Shown: positions 36,270 through 48,800 of the stretch, in pieces | Layout: each line of letters begins with the position of its first letter | Position numbering within the stretch: position 1 is the stretch's first letter | Assembly (NCBI RefSeq): GCF_029784155.1 | Contig: NC_073693.1 | Coordinates: 233,445,102-233,509,101 of the forward strand | Length of the DNA: 64,000 bases | Direction of reading: 5' to 3' | Source of the DNA: Uranotaenia lowii | Taxonomy: Eukaryota > Arthropoda > Insecta > Diptera > Culicidae | Program-made: the position numbers and the translations under genes | The notes under the pieces: model-generated | What the model saw: the letters and a program-made list of their open reading frames with translations, nothing else | Told to the model about the DNA's origin: nothing | Database searches by the model: none

Positions 36270-37475
36270 TAGTCGAAAAGCTTTCAAATTTATTGTTGTA
36301 TCTAGTTGGAAGTCAAAACTAATATCGCATGTCGACAGTTATTCCTGTTTCACCAAATATGTGTAACTTCTCTTGTATTGACACATGTGACAAGTTCACT
36401 TTAGCTACAGAATGGTTAAATTTATGGCTCAGAAGAGTTGAATTTTCTCTCATTTGATTTTCTGATGTTTCGTTATTATACGCCAGTCCTGGTTCTGGAA
36501 TTTACTGCACTAGTTTCGTGCAATCGCATCTGATTTCGTAAATATCGCTTCAATTAAAAATAATGTTCAAAACTACTTGTTACTGTACAGATAGCCAAAG
36601 GGCTTAAAATCACTGCCCACGTCCAGTTTATAAATATATCGCAAAGTAATAAAAAAGCCTTGCTGTCACATCGGATAGTTATGTATCAAAATTCACCTAC
36701 TTATGCACTCTTCAAAGCTGCATTTTAAATTTAACTTTAAATAAAACTCATAGTAGCTATCTGATCAGAGCACTAACTGGTCTGTAAAATAAATACAAAC
36801 TTTGTATAATGAATCTCCTGTTTGGTTTAACTTTGATTCCGAGGTAGTAGGTACTACCTATATTTTCCTTCCACCTAGTGTGTGATTGCCCTTTTTTATC
36901 TAACTACATTTCATTGGTATGTCTAAATTTAAGTAAGAAAATTATAAAGAAAAAAAACATTAAAATGTAATTTTATGAAGCGCAAATGCTTGAAATCCCT
37001 ATGTGGATAGGTTAAATGCCAACTTAAATCAGATTTTTTTATAAGTCCCCACTGTAGCATCCTGGTCGGAGCATTCTCTGATCAGTGGAAAATCAAATCT
37101 CCTCAAATAATTTATGATTCTTAAGATTCTTTCGTTCGCTTTATAACTTTTCTGTACTCTGCCTATCATGTAATAATTGAATCTAATTCTAAGAATTTAA
37201 ACTAAAGTAACATTTTGTCACTCTTTACCCCATAAGAGCTTTAACGCTTAAAAATCCCTATGTGGATAGGCTTTATGCCATACTTTGTCAAGAATTCCCA
37301 TGTGGATAGGCTACATGCCATGTTTAATGCATTGAATTTATTTTCTTATCCTTTTTATAGGTTTTCAGATTTATCAGGTATATGATGAAATCTGCAAAAA
37401 AAGGCTAGGCACAAATTTCCCGTTTGTTTGGATAACGTGCCGCTTTTAAGCCTAACCCTTTTCTGATACCTGAAG
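36270..37475 (+). pseudogene. Decayed relative of the RNase H LINE at 18439
   Basis: Segments align in order with the element in the satellite. 'ggttctggaatttactgcac' corresponds to its RNase H TDGS region, 'gtacagatagccaaagggct' to the SDSQAA region, and 'ctgatcagagcactaactgg' to the C-terminal zinc-cluster region. The 3' UTR 'aggctaggcacaaatttccc' ends with 'tgatacctga' near 37475. The C-terminal segment appears twice (about 36740 and 37050), so there are two overlapping 3' fragments. Frames are destroyed. Confidence 0.7.
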
Positions 37476-37499
37476 TTTGGCATTCAATGACTATTTGGC

Positions 37500-37960
37500 A
37501 TCCTCCCTCCTTTTAGTGGGGTGAAAGGTAGAGGGAAGGAAGGTTTGTTCAAATAAATTGACAAACTAATCGAGAAAATGGACACAAATTCTACATGGGA
37601 GGATATTTGGGAACAAGAAATGTTTTTATGATTATTTGAGACTTCCTATCTGGAAATGAGAGGGGGGACAAGAACTTCGACACAATTTTGGTATAACTGA
37701 ACAAATCGAGCGTATGGTATTGAGAGTACTATAAATGTTTCTATGAATCTTTGGTACCCATCCCTCATTCCAGTGAGAAGATAGGAATAGGGAAGAGGCT
37801 TTTTACATTTTTTACTTATATAATTGGAACCCTATTCAAGATTGAAACCAAATTTGATATGGAAAGGTATTTGAATATTAGTAATACTTCTATGATTATT
37901 CTTATTGATACTTTCAAGTTCCAAAACAAGTCTATATGTCCTTCTATTCAGATTCCAACT
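37500..37960. repeat. Dispersed repeat family R-a, copy 3
   Basis: Repeated modules of about 100 bp: 'gggaggatatttgggaacaa', 'tttttatgattatttgagac', 'aaactaatcgagaaaatgga'. They are related to copies 1 and 2. It directly follows the decayed LINE. Confidence 0.6.
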
Positions 37961-38600
37961 TTTTTTATTCAGCTTCCAAAAAATCGTTAAATGAGCAAAA
38001 AAATCTCTCTCTATCTCAATTGCACCCTTGGCATCGGTTCATATCACCTTCTCTTGATTATTTACTATGTTTAGTACATGATGCTGCCATGATGCCACGC
38101 GCCGGATTCCAAAGTTTGCCGAGATTTGTTCAAATTGCTGCTCTATTGCTTCTTTCCTACATTTACAACATATATCGCATCAGAATGGTCACTTAAGTAT
38201 CAAATTATTTATTGAAAAAAAAAACTTTCCCAGCTTGGGAATCGTTCTAACTGAAACAAAAGCTCAAAGTGGTGATATGATTTTGTAGCATACCTGCAGG
38301 CGCATCTGCCCAACCAGACAGCCAGCCAGCCAGGAAGAAAGCCCCTCAATGCACCTTTTGTGACTTAGAAAATTCCGTTTTGAGCACTTTTATGCTCCAT
38401 GTGACTGAAGTCCCTTACAACGTACATATAAATCAATATTGCAACTTTCAAGTTCATATATGAGTACATAAAGTTCACTCATGGGAGTTGAACAAAATTA
38501 GTCACATACAGCGTTCATATTAATCACTTTAGCAACTTTCAAGTTCATTAATCTGTACATAGAGTTCTCAAGGGAATTGGGCAGTTGATTCTCTTTGTCA
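37961..38600. other. Putative per intron with a two-copy tandem duplication
   Basis: From about 38410 to 38580 a ~110-bp segment is present twice: 'caatattgcaactttcaagttc' at ~38433 and 'cactttagcaactttcaagttc' at ~38525. No gene was seen; the small frames at 37751-38196 are not supported. Confidence 0.45.
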
Positions 38601-39765
38601 GCTTAGGATCTCTATACACTCTATATCTGCGCGAAGGAATACGATCTTATCCCAGTAAGCAACCAAACCGGACATTGAAGAAGAATGTAGAAGCCAAAGG
38701 ACGGGCCTGGATGTTATACAACAAGGTTCTAACGAAGTACGACGGATGCATCCTCATGGATGACGAAACGTACGTGAAGATTCCTGGCCAGAAATTTTAC
38801 AAAGCCACTGGTCGGGGGGAGGTCCAGAGGTGCCAGGTGTCCTGATTTATCCAAAAACTCTCAAGTTGTCCTGATTTTTGAAAATTTGTCCCTAAAATGT
38901 CCTGATTTGCCTTGATTTTCATAAAAACTTCTTAAATATCATCGAATTTGTAGTTGAGCTATGATAAAATCGAATAAATAGGTTTTAAAATAGTTAAACT
39001 CAGTTAACAGATGATAATCTTCGGTTCAGATGATATTTGAATGGTGTTTTTCGATATGAACTACCGGCCAGCCAACTAGCTGCGTACTGTTGTTGCATAA
39101 ATCAAGGCGTGCATTTCGCCTTTATATATGCAATCAAAGCAGAAATCCTCATAATTTTCACGAATCAAGAGATGTCCTGAAAAATCCTGATTTATAACTA
39201 CGCGTTGTCCTGATTTTTGAAGAAACCACCTGGCACCCCTGGTGATGTTCGCGCCAAGTTCAAATTCGTTTTCGCCTATAAGTTTGCAAGAAAATATTTG
39301 ATCTGACAAGGTATTTGCAGCTGCGGACGAAAAACCCAGGTTTTTGTGAAAAACAAGACCATGGACTCCGAAATGTACAAGGAGTGCCTGAAAAACGTTT
39401 TGTCCGTAAATTAGATCTCACAAAGGACCATACCAGTTTTCGCCAGATTTGGCAAGCTGCCACTACAGCAAAGAGGTACTATAGTGGTATCGGGACAAGG
39501 GGTTGATTTTGTCGAAAAGGACATCAATCCACCCAACTGCCCTCAATTCCGTCCTATCGAAAAATTATGGTTAATTGCCAAGCAAAAGATGATGAAGAAT
39601 GGTAGGTCGCCTCCGGATGCAACAGAGATGAAGAGGTTGTGGAACAAAATGACCGCTGAAGTCAGCGAATAAGGTATCCAAACTATGATGGTAATTGACG
39701 AAAAGTTCGAAATTCTATCAAAACAACATCGGAATAATTTGATTTCCCTTAAAGTGCAATAAAAA
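38601..39765 (+). pseudogene. Tc1/mariner (DD37E-like) transposase pseudogene, split by an insertion
   Basis: Fragments in order encode LYNKVLTKYDGCILMDDETY (first catalytic Asp) and, after a 417-bp insertion, GDVRAKFKFVFAYKFARKYL. A TGA stop at about 39303 follows. Next comes SPDLASCHYSKE (second Asp) in a shifted frame, then NPPNCPQFRPIEKLW (catalytic Glu) in another frame, ending at 39672. Counting across the shift gives about 37 residues between the second Asp and the Glu. That is the spacing of the ITmD37E family known from mosquitoes. The DNA-binding N-terminus is missing. Several frameshifts and stops mean the copy is dead. Confidence 0.8.
38825..39241. mobile_element. Short terminal-inverted-repeat insertion inside the mariner pseudogene
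   Basis: The ends are cagaggtgccaggtg (38825) and its near-perfect inverse cacctggcacccctg (ending 39241): 15 bp with one mismatch. The interior repeats gtcctgattt several times. The CAGRGGTG-like terminus suggests a hAT-type MITE, but no clear 8-bp duplication can be read, so the class is tentative. It interrupts the transposase between GRGEV and GDVRAK. Confidence 0.7.
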
Positions 39766-41690
39766 CCCTACATTTTGAGTTCAAAACATTTTTATTTTGT
39801 TTACATAGCTCCGAGATAGACCCTTTAGATTGCGACCAGATTTAAGATGATCCATGCTTTACTTAAGTTCATTGAGAAAATTTTTTGGGCAGGATCGAGA
39901 AAAATCCAGAAAAGTTCCTGTGGGAGGTCCCAAAAAACTGGACATGAACTATTCGACCAAAGTTCACATGGTAAATTGTTTCAGAAGTCCTAGAGGACCC
40001 AACAGTGAACTAATATTTGAATAAAAGTGAAGATTATTGATTCCATGTCAGAGGATAGTGAGAGGTCAATCCGAAAATATGAATAGAGGAAGTAATATAA
40101 TAGTAAATTTTTTCTGACTGGTTCATCTGGCTAACTCAAAATAGGCCAGACTTCATTTCTACAAGGTAGAAAAGCTGCTCACTGGTAAAATAAACAAAAT
40201 ATGATGGTCAAATCATGCGCAGAATATTTGGACTTCTTGTGGGGAGATATTTTGAAAAATTTCGTAATGGACAACACAAACTCTTTAGCGGTCACCTGGC
40301 CGATTTCCAACCAGAAACTTTTCGATGACAAGCCTTGCCTGTATTTCCCGGAGATAAACAAAAAGAAAAACTTGAAAATTTTATGTCTAGTATTTGAGGA
40401 GGCTAACGATCTGTGGAAACTGCTCAGTCTTTCATAACAATTGACATCGCGAATGGCTAAAAATACAAAGAAGACTGCCTCCAAATGCGACCGTTTTCTC
40501 TGCAAGGTACTTCAATAGGTCCCATAAAATTTATACTTTGTTTAAGTTGAATCGTGCAATAACGCAAAAATGGTGGTGGAGTGATAAAAAATCAAATACA
40601 TATGTCGTTTATGGGCCGAAGGAGGAAAATCGACTAAATTTGCACAAATTTGCATATGTAAACATTACATTACCACGTAACTTCGTTGAAAATTTCATCA
40701 ATTTACATTAATGCATTCAAAAGCGTTGCATTTTTTTTTTCGAATACACTCCTTAAATGTTTAGTTTTGGTGTCGCCTTTGGTGGTAGTTCTAGGTTAAT
40801 TTTTGATATTTAAATAATAGGGACATTTTCCAATAGTAAGCCAGTCTAGGAGAAAACGCTATCAAATGGTAAAGTTGAAGAAAAAAATAAAAGGGGAATG
40901 CCTTTTGTGCAGGGGCTTACGGAATTGAATGGAGGCAAAATTTAATTTGTTTTTGTAGTTAAAATTTTATTAGCTATGTTAAAAAAATTAAGCTCTTTAA
41001 TTTATGCATCATTGTCCAACTTTCGATTTCAATTGTTGATCGGCCTTATCACATTAAGGTCCGTGATGTTGATTTTTTTTTTTGAGAAATCTAAACCAAG
41101 AAACACCGAAATTCAGCATTCTATATCTCAAAATTCAATGGACCAAAAGTTATAAATCTAGTATCTTTGAGCCACTGAAAGTGTTGTGTTCAATTTTGTA
41201 GAGTTTCATGGTCAATTTTATATCATTTGAGTTATGTCTCTAAGAGTAGCCCATTCGCAGAAATGAACGAACGAGAATTCTCATACTAGGTCTGCAATTT
41301 GTTAACAAAAAGCATTTTTTTTAATTTTATTTGTTTTTTATTTATTATATTTGTTTCATTTGGTTTAAAATATCCTAAATGTTTCCAACTACCTAATCAA
41401 TTAATGAATTAGCACTTGTGAATATTATGAAGGTGTTTTGTATCCTTTATAATCAAGAAAACTCGTTGAAACTGTCAAAATTGAGATTGATCAATGTTAC
41501 TCCAAAGCATCAATTTCTGAACAGAGTCGAAATCGATTTTTAAATTAAATTTAAAGTAGTCTAATAAATTTCTGCAACCATGTTTTACATTCGTAGGAGT
41601 TCAGTACTACTTTTAAAAATATGAAACATGTCACATTCCCCTTAACAGAAAAAAATAATCGAAAAATATTGCAAAAAAAGTGATCAGTCT
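39766..41690. other. Putative per intron, no gene seen
   Basis: AT-rich. Opposed frames at 40179-40505 (minus) and 40201-40437 (plus) cover the same sequence; neither shows a known domain. The plus frame has a somewhat protein-like composition (WPISNQKLFDDKPCLYFPEI), so a decayed element cannot be excluded. Confidence 0.4.
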
Positions 41691-41696
41691 TACACC

Positions 41697-42065
41697 GGAA
41701 TACGGTACTTTTTTCCCATATTGTTATAAGTGCGCGTTACCGTCATACGTGAGTGCAGTTGTTCGACCATTGTTTGTTTTCAATGCAAAAAAATATATAT
41801 TTACTGTCATTATTTTTTTCATAGCCATCAAAGGAGTTGTTGGTCCACTTTGACGTCTTTAAATAAAAGTTGCATCGTAAATTGGGCTATACAATATGGT
41901 ATTTTTTCACAATATTCGGTGTTGCAGACGGTACTTCAAGACACCATTTAAGGCTTATTTACAATTTTTCATATTTTAGGGCAAGTACTTAAATTTTTTT
42001 AATATTTTATTTGGAAAGCTGATAAAAATTCAATGCAAAAAGCACGGGTCGTAAACTTATCCAAC
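41697..42065 (+). repeat. Dispersed repeat family R-b, copy 3
   Basis: Reverse complement of 8780-9030 with moderate divergence: 'gtgagtgcagttgttcgacc', 'gaccattgtttgttttcaat', 'gttgcagacggtacttcaag'. The small frame at 41730-41951 belongs to the repeat. Confidence 0.7.
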
Positions 42066-42251
42066 GAAGCTTGCCGAGTTGCTGTAATGTATCGGAGAGC
42101 AGTACTTTTCGATAATACTTCCAGTGTCGAAATGTTCACTTTTCAGCACTGAGTGGCATAAAAGGTATATTCTATTGTGAGTTCGGATTAAAAATAAACA
42201 TATAAATCGTCATAGTAAAAAAGTGTAATTACCACATCCTTCTTTTTACAG

Positions 42252-42513
42252 ATAAAAGACAAACTAAAGTCGTGAAGACTAGTGGTTAAGATATATAGTG
42301 AATCATACGCTTTTAAGCTTGGAACGTGATCGCACGAATGCCAGAAAAATTTGAAGAAAAAAAACATTCCCAACAAAGGCGATAGTCCTAGTGAAACATA
42401 ACTTTTCTGTGATATATTTCTCTCATATACAAAGTTAAGATAAGCTTTCTATCTACTGAGTAGTAGAATATAATTTTGTGTTTGAGAAAAGAATTACACT
42501 GAACAATCTTTGC
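42252..42513 (+). other. per: Probable 5' UTR part of the first per coding exon
   Basis: A strong splice acceptor (ccttctttttacag, ending 42251) lies 262 bp upstream of the per ATG. The sequence after it is A-rich and stop-rich like a 5' UTR and shares no repeat with the rest of the window. This links the coding exon to an upstream non-coding exon and promoter. The acceptor is read from sequence only. Confidence 0.45.
42338..42385 (+). other. Short upstream ORF in the per leader (15 codons)
   Basis: ATG at 42338 (context cgaATGc) opens a 15-codon frame ending TAG at 42383-42385, 128 bases before the per ATG. If the leader is as proposed, it could reduce translation initiation at per. It may equally be chance. 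Confidence 0.3.
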
Positions 42514-42863
42514 ATGAAAAGAAATCGAATCGTGTTTGGCCGGAACGCATCTGATCGTGAAAGTTCGGACGAGTGGACAGTTTCCAACGGCGGCGGCAGC
42601 GACGGCAGCACGTATCAATCGGAACGGGTATTTGGGCTCCAGAAGAGAAGGTTGATCCGAAAACGGCGTTCCGAAAGTTTTCCGGAATCAGATAGATTGC
42701 ATCATTTTTTTGCCCAGTACCGAGAACGCAGAAAGCAACTTCAGTTGGAAAAAATGAGCGCTACCGGCACAGAAAACATGGAAGGAGCGGAGTCCACACA
42801 TAATACAAAGATATCCGATTCCGGATATTCCAACAGCTGCAGCAACAGCCAGTCACAACGGAG
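42514..42863 (+). CDS. per: per coding exon 1
   Basis: ATG at 42514 begins [20 protein letters not shown]. The frame is open further upstream to a TGA at 42457-42459 but has no earlier ATG. A second in-frame ATG at 42754 starts [14 protein letters not shown], which lies where Drosophila PER begins, so translation might start there. The 80 residues in between are Arg/Ser-rich and look coding. The exon ends after two bases of a Ser codon at a GTGAGT donor (42864). Confidence 0.9.
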
Positions 42864-45800
42864 GTGAGTTGTAATTAGAATTTAAAAAACCTTATTTTCA
42901 ACCAAATCGCGAGTAGTTTATTCTTCTAAACCATAATTTATTATGTAAAAAATACGAGGAACCTAAGATTCAAATTCATTTTTAGATCAAATCACCTCGA
43001 AAGCCTTATTTTTTTTTTCTTTTTGTCGACTTTTTATGATTCTCAAAATACGAAAATTTTGACAAAATTTTAAAGAAGAATTAATACAGGATAGTAATCC
43101 GATTAAAAATCTGTTTTTAGTTTTCATCTTTATTTTTACTAATTTCTCAGTGGTTAAAGATAGATTTGACTCGAACCTAATCAATTTTTAATTTTCATAT
43201 GCCCTATTACCGAAATATGAGGCGATAGACAAAATCTGACTATTTTTTCAAGGTTTTATTTTTAACACTTTATTAGCATTCAAGGGTGATAAGGTGAAAC
43301 TTTGGTCAAGGGAAATCGCGTGTAAATCGGTGGAATCGTTTATTTAAAAAATCAAATTAAATTTCTTTTTCAAGTTTAATTAGTATAAAATTCAGGAGAA
43401 GTATTCAGTTAGGCTTCCGCTTTTCCAAATCCAAATTGCCGGGCCTTACGCTTAACCCCTGCCATCAGATTTTGTACAGCCATCTTGTCCACCTTCTACG
43501 CCGCAGAAAGCCAGTTTGCCTTGAACTGCTGCTCGTCCTTAGCAGTTTTTTTTGTCTTCTTTAGGTTCCGCTTGACAATCGCCCAGTATTTCTCAATTGA
43601 GCGGAGCTCTGGCGTGTTGGGAGGGTTCTTGTCCTTGGGAACCACCTGCACGTTGTTGGCGGCGTACCACTCCATGGCCTTTTATTCAAACACTCTTTCA
43701 CGTAAATTTCTTGGTTGACAGTCCCGGAAGCTATGAAAATGCTGCTTTTCAAGCCACAGGTACAGATGGCATGCCAAACCAGATATTTCTTCGCGAACTT
43801 TGACAGTTTCATGTGCTTGGAAATATCTGCTACCTTTCCCCTTCCTTTTGCCGTATAAAACTCCTGTCCCGGAAGCTGCTTGTAGTCGGCTTTGACGTAG
43901 GTTTCGTCGTCCATTACCACGCAGTCAAACTTCGTCAGCATCGTCTTGTACAGCCTTCGGGATCGCGCTTTGGCCGTCGTATTTTGTTTATCATCGCGAT
44001 TTGGAGTCACTACCTCCTTGTAAGTCGATAGTCCGGCTCGTTTTTTGGCTCGATGCACGGTTGTAGACGATACACCCAGCTTATATGCGGCATCTCGGAG
44101 AGAGAGGTTAGGGTTTCGCTTGAAACTACCGGCAACTCTCTTTGTCGTCTCAGCGGCTTCCGGTTTTCGATTTCCCCCCGATCCAGACTTCCTGGCTGTC
44201 GACAAACGTTCCCCAGACACTTTAATTACATTTGTAACGGTTGATTTGGCAACTTTGCGATTTTGCCAGCTTTGCGTGCGAGTAGCACGGATTTTCGCGA
44301 TGCGCGAGCAAAATTCTTCGCGAGCTCTTCTTCCTTGGACGGCTATTTGACAACTGAAGAGTAAATTCCAAAATCAAAATAGGAGCAACATTCTACACAC
44401 ACACCTTCAAAATGAGAGGTGTTCAGGTTTTTTAAATGCAAAATTGAAAGAAATACGTCAAGTTGATGTTGACCAAATTTTGACCGTATCACCCTTTATG
44501 GCATTCGTGTCCAAATCTGACAAATGACGCCCGGACGCCAAAATCTTCCAGAATCAGTCATTAAAACAAACCTGGGGTGTAAAAAGCTTAATTATGGTTC
44601 AAAACTCCTCCATGATTTTTGTACAATTTTTAAATAATGTTTACGTGAGTAAATTTGAAGTTCTAGGCTTGTATGGAAAATTGAATATTTTGTACTGAAA
44701 AATAGATGTAATTTTTGTTTCTTCTGTGTTACCGAGTCTGCTAATGGTTTTTGTGCCAATTTTTAAATTCTTTAAAGGAAATTTTCTGCTAAACAACTGT
44801 GTCCAAAACCGTAACTTGTTATCTTATTAGACAAAAAGGTTATTAGGTGTTGAAAGGGGGTATGTCTTTTGGTATTGAAGAACAATAAATTCAATTGACA
44901 TCACTGCTGAATGCCTTGCGAGGTATTGTATGACTTGTTTACATGCTAGACCTCGTGAGGCACCAGCAGTGATGTCAATTGAATTTATTATTTTTCAATG
45001 CCAAAAGACATAGCCCTGTTAAAAAGCGAATAAGTTTTTTGTCTGATGAGATACGAAGTTGCGGTCTTGGACAAAGTTGTTCAACGAAAAATTTCCTTTA
45101 GAGAATACATTAATAGCAGGCTCGGTTTCACAGTAGAATAACAAATGCTATGGATTTTTCGGTACGAATTATTCAACTTTCCCATACAACCCTAAAAATT
45201 TCAATTAATTCATGTAAACGTTACTTAAAAATTCTGTTAAAAAAAAACATTGGTGAGTTTGGTACCAAAACGGAGCTTATTAGACACCAGTGTTTAAGAA
45301 ATTCAAAAATGACAATAAATCGACACAGTCTAACAATACTTGCTGTAGGTAGAGGGTTACGCACATACAAAAGGTTGATTAGACAGAAATCTATTCAGAA
45401 TGAGAATAAAATAATCAATTACACTAGTTTACAGCATTTTTGAACTCAGTAAACTGAAGGTCATTTCTAATGTGAAATCGGGCGCTGAATCCGAAAATGA
45501 AATTCAAAAAAATCTCAGTAGAACCGTTTTTGAGTTATGCTCCAAATATGAAATTTCGAAAAAAATAAAAAAGTTCTTGTACTTAGACTAAAACATCTCG
45601 GACGGCATAACAGTAATTTGAAATCCCTCTTTTGCATATTGAAGGTGAATAAGTTTTCTATCGATCATCTGAACACTGTTTTTGCGTTTGACCAACAGTT
45701 TTGTTGATATTAGTGACTTTATGAGAAAAAAAATTATAAAAAATGCATTTTTTTAGAGAAAGTTTTGTTTCAACGAAAGTTTTAGACTCGATGGTAGCAT

Positions 45801-48800
45801 TTAAAAAATCTGATTTTCTTTTGCGCTTGAGTGTCAATTTAAAACAATGATTTCAAGTGGTTGTTTATCAAAATCGGTTGAAAATTAAAGAAGTTATGGC
45901 TACTTTACCATAACTGAACTTTTTGGAGTTTTTAATAATTTAACGAACCGCAGTACACTTATCATAGAATAGAAAGAATGAAACATGATAAATCTCACTC
46001 GCTCCAAGTCAAAATTATTCATTAGCTTACCAGAAGGTCACATGCCAAGTTTCTGGAAGATCCGACCATAGGGAGGGGTTGCTTAAGTCTCAAACGTGAA
46101 TAAAATTTTGATGTATTTTGCCCGGAAGGAGCGAAAAATACTGGTTTTTCATCAATAACTTTTTTCATCACTAGCTGATTGTTTTTTATGGTTGATTTTC
46201 TTAAAGCCTAAGTTGAGACAAATATTTCACCCAAAGACTGTAACTCAATTGGATTTCAAACAGAAAAGTTATTGCGGTTCAAAGGCCGCAAATTTTGTCC
46301 AACACGCAATGAGTACTTTTTACGCATTGCGTTTTATACGACAATTTTCGACCAAAATACAATCTTGGAACCGCAATAACTTTTCTGTTTCAAATCCAAT
46401 CGAGTTACAGTCTTCGGGTGAAATATTTGTCTTAACTTAGGCTTTAAGAAAATCAACCATTAAAAACAATCAGCTAGTGATGAAAAAAGTTATTGATGAA
46501 AAACCAGTATTTTTCGTTCCTTCCGGGCAAAATACATCAAAATTTTATTCACGTTTGAGACTTAAGCAACCCCTCCCTATGGTCGGATCTTCCAGAAACT
46601 TGGCATGTGACCTTCTGGTAAGCTAATGAATAATTTTGACTTGGAGCGAGTGAGATTTATCATGTTTCATTCTTCCTATACTATGATAAGTGTACTGCGG
46701 TTCGTTAAATTATTAAAAACTCCAAAAAGTTCAGTTATGGTAAAGTAGCCATAACTTCTTTAATTTTCAACCGATTTTGATAAACAACCACTTGAAATCA
46801 TTGTTTTAAATTGACACTCAAGCGCAAAAGAAAATCAGATTTTTTAAATGCTACCATCGAGTCTAAAACTTTCGTTGAAACAAAACTTTCTCTAAAAAAA
46901 TGCATTTTTTATAATTTTTTTTCTCATAAAGTCACTAATATCAACAAAACTGTTGGTCAAACGCAAAAACAGTGTTCAGATGATCGATAGAAAACTTATT
47001 CACCTTCAATATGCAAAAGAGGGATTTCAAATTACTGTTATGCCGTCCGAGATGTTTTAGTCTAAGTACAAAAACTTTTTTAATTTTTTCGAAATTTCAT
47101 ATTTGGAGCATAACTCAAAAACGGTTCTACTGAGATTTTTTTGAATTTCATTTTCGGATTCAGCGCCCGATTTTACATTTAAAATGTTGGTCAGTTAATC
47201 AAGTTCACGATTTTTTTTAAAATTCTGTAAACTAGTGTTATCAATTCATTTCCATGCCCTATATTTTAAAGGTATAGATTAACATTAAGATTATGGTTAA
47301 AAAGGAATCTTAGTCTATTCAGAAGCATCCGAAAGTACAGAAGCAAATACCTAGATTATTCTTTTGTGGATAAAAATAAAATTCAGTTAAAACAATTCGC
47401 TTAGAAACCTCAATTTTTAATTTAAAAAAACTCAGTTTTGAATTATATCAAGCAATATGTGGAAATACCTAATAAAAATAATTTGAGCATTTCATAATCT
47501 AAACTGGAATTCTACAGCACTTAATACACACTCAGAAAAATATGTATGCCATAAGATTCTCTTATGAACTGGCGCCATAAGAAAAATTAATGAAATTTAT
47601 AAGATAATCTTATGACTGAAATGAACTTTCTGGATGAACATCTTTTGAAAGATTAAGTTTGGTTTTTCATAAGATTATCATATGATTTCGTCAAAACATT
47701 TGGAATTTCATAAGATTGTTTTCAAAAAGCAGGAAATGTCGTGAAATTGATTTTTTCCGAGGCATTGATAATTTGAGTACTATTCTTAAATTTCACCACT
47801 ATTTATTAATCTTTTTTTCACAATGATGGCCACAGATGTAATTTTATTCCAGTTGAAATTTTCCAAAAAAAAAACAAAGAAAACAATGATTATTTATTCG
47901 CTATCCTCATAATGGGACATGAAATTCTCCCACAGAATCAGCAGACACGTCAGTTGTTGGCGGATGTACGGAAAAACCTTGGGAAAATCCGCTACTGGTT
48001 CCGGTCTCTGAGCCGTTCGGTTTTGGTCAGCCAGTAAGCTAAAGAGCGGAAAAAAATATCAGAAATTCAAGGACTATATTTCCATTTTTTTTTAATTCAC
48101 ATAAATTTTATGATTTGCTAAATATACTTACCGTTGAGAAGATCAATGTCACGATTACTTTAAATGTTTTATTTTTTTCTTAATTGCTTCTGATGATAAA
48201 CAATCTTGTGCGTTTTTTTCCTACCGCTTAGAATGAATGTGTTCATTTTATTTTCACAAAGCAGTTTCTTCCGGTCTTCATAAGAACTTCTTATGAAAAT
48301 GAAAGAATTTCATAAGACTCTTATGAAAAATTCTTTTGGACACAAAAAAGAGGTTCATAAGCCGTATCTTATGAAATTCAGAATAGAATTTCTTTTGAGT
48401 GCACTTGTACTAATCTCATTTCTTTTCAAATTTTATTTGAAATGCCTGACCTACGATTTCTTTTGATTACAATCCTAAATATTTATTTAAGAAGATTCGG
48501 ATAGAATTTTAATGCAAAGCTACAAAACAAAAAAATAAGAAATTTTCGTTCAATAAGAACTAAACTTCCTTTCTTGATTTAGCATCACACTTGTTAGAGC
48601 ATCCCATCGAAGATTTTACAAGGCTTATAAATGAAATCTCAATTAGATTTTAGCTTCGAAACTTCAGTGAAAACTCCACATCATAGTCCTTAGTTTATGG
48701 TTTTGTAGCTCGATCGCGGATAAGGAATGAATTTTAGAATTGAAAAGATCAAAATATCATTTAAAATGTTTTTTTTTTTAAATTTTATCAAGTAGGTAAT

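Noticed and set aside
40179..40505. Possible small gene (opposed frames of 108 and 78 codons)
   Set aside because: No domain, no splice or poly-A evidence, and the two frames overlap; kept only as an unexplained stretch.
43561..44220. Functional transposase
   Set aside because: A deletion removes the second catalytic Asp block and shifts the frame, and the apparent start is a GTG inside the coding region.
46192..46440. 82-codon frame in the per intron
   Set aside because: It spans the inner end of both arms and the loop of the inverted repeat, so it is a structural by-product.
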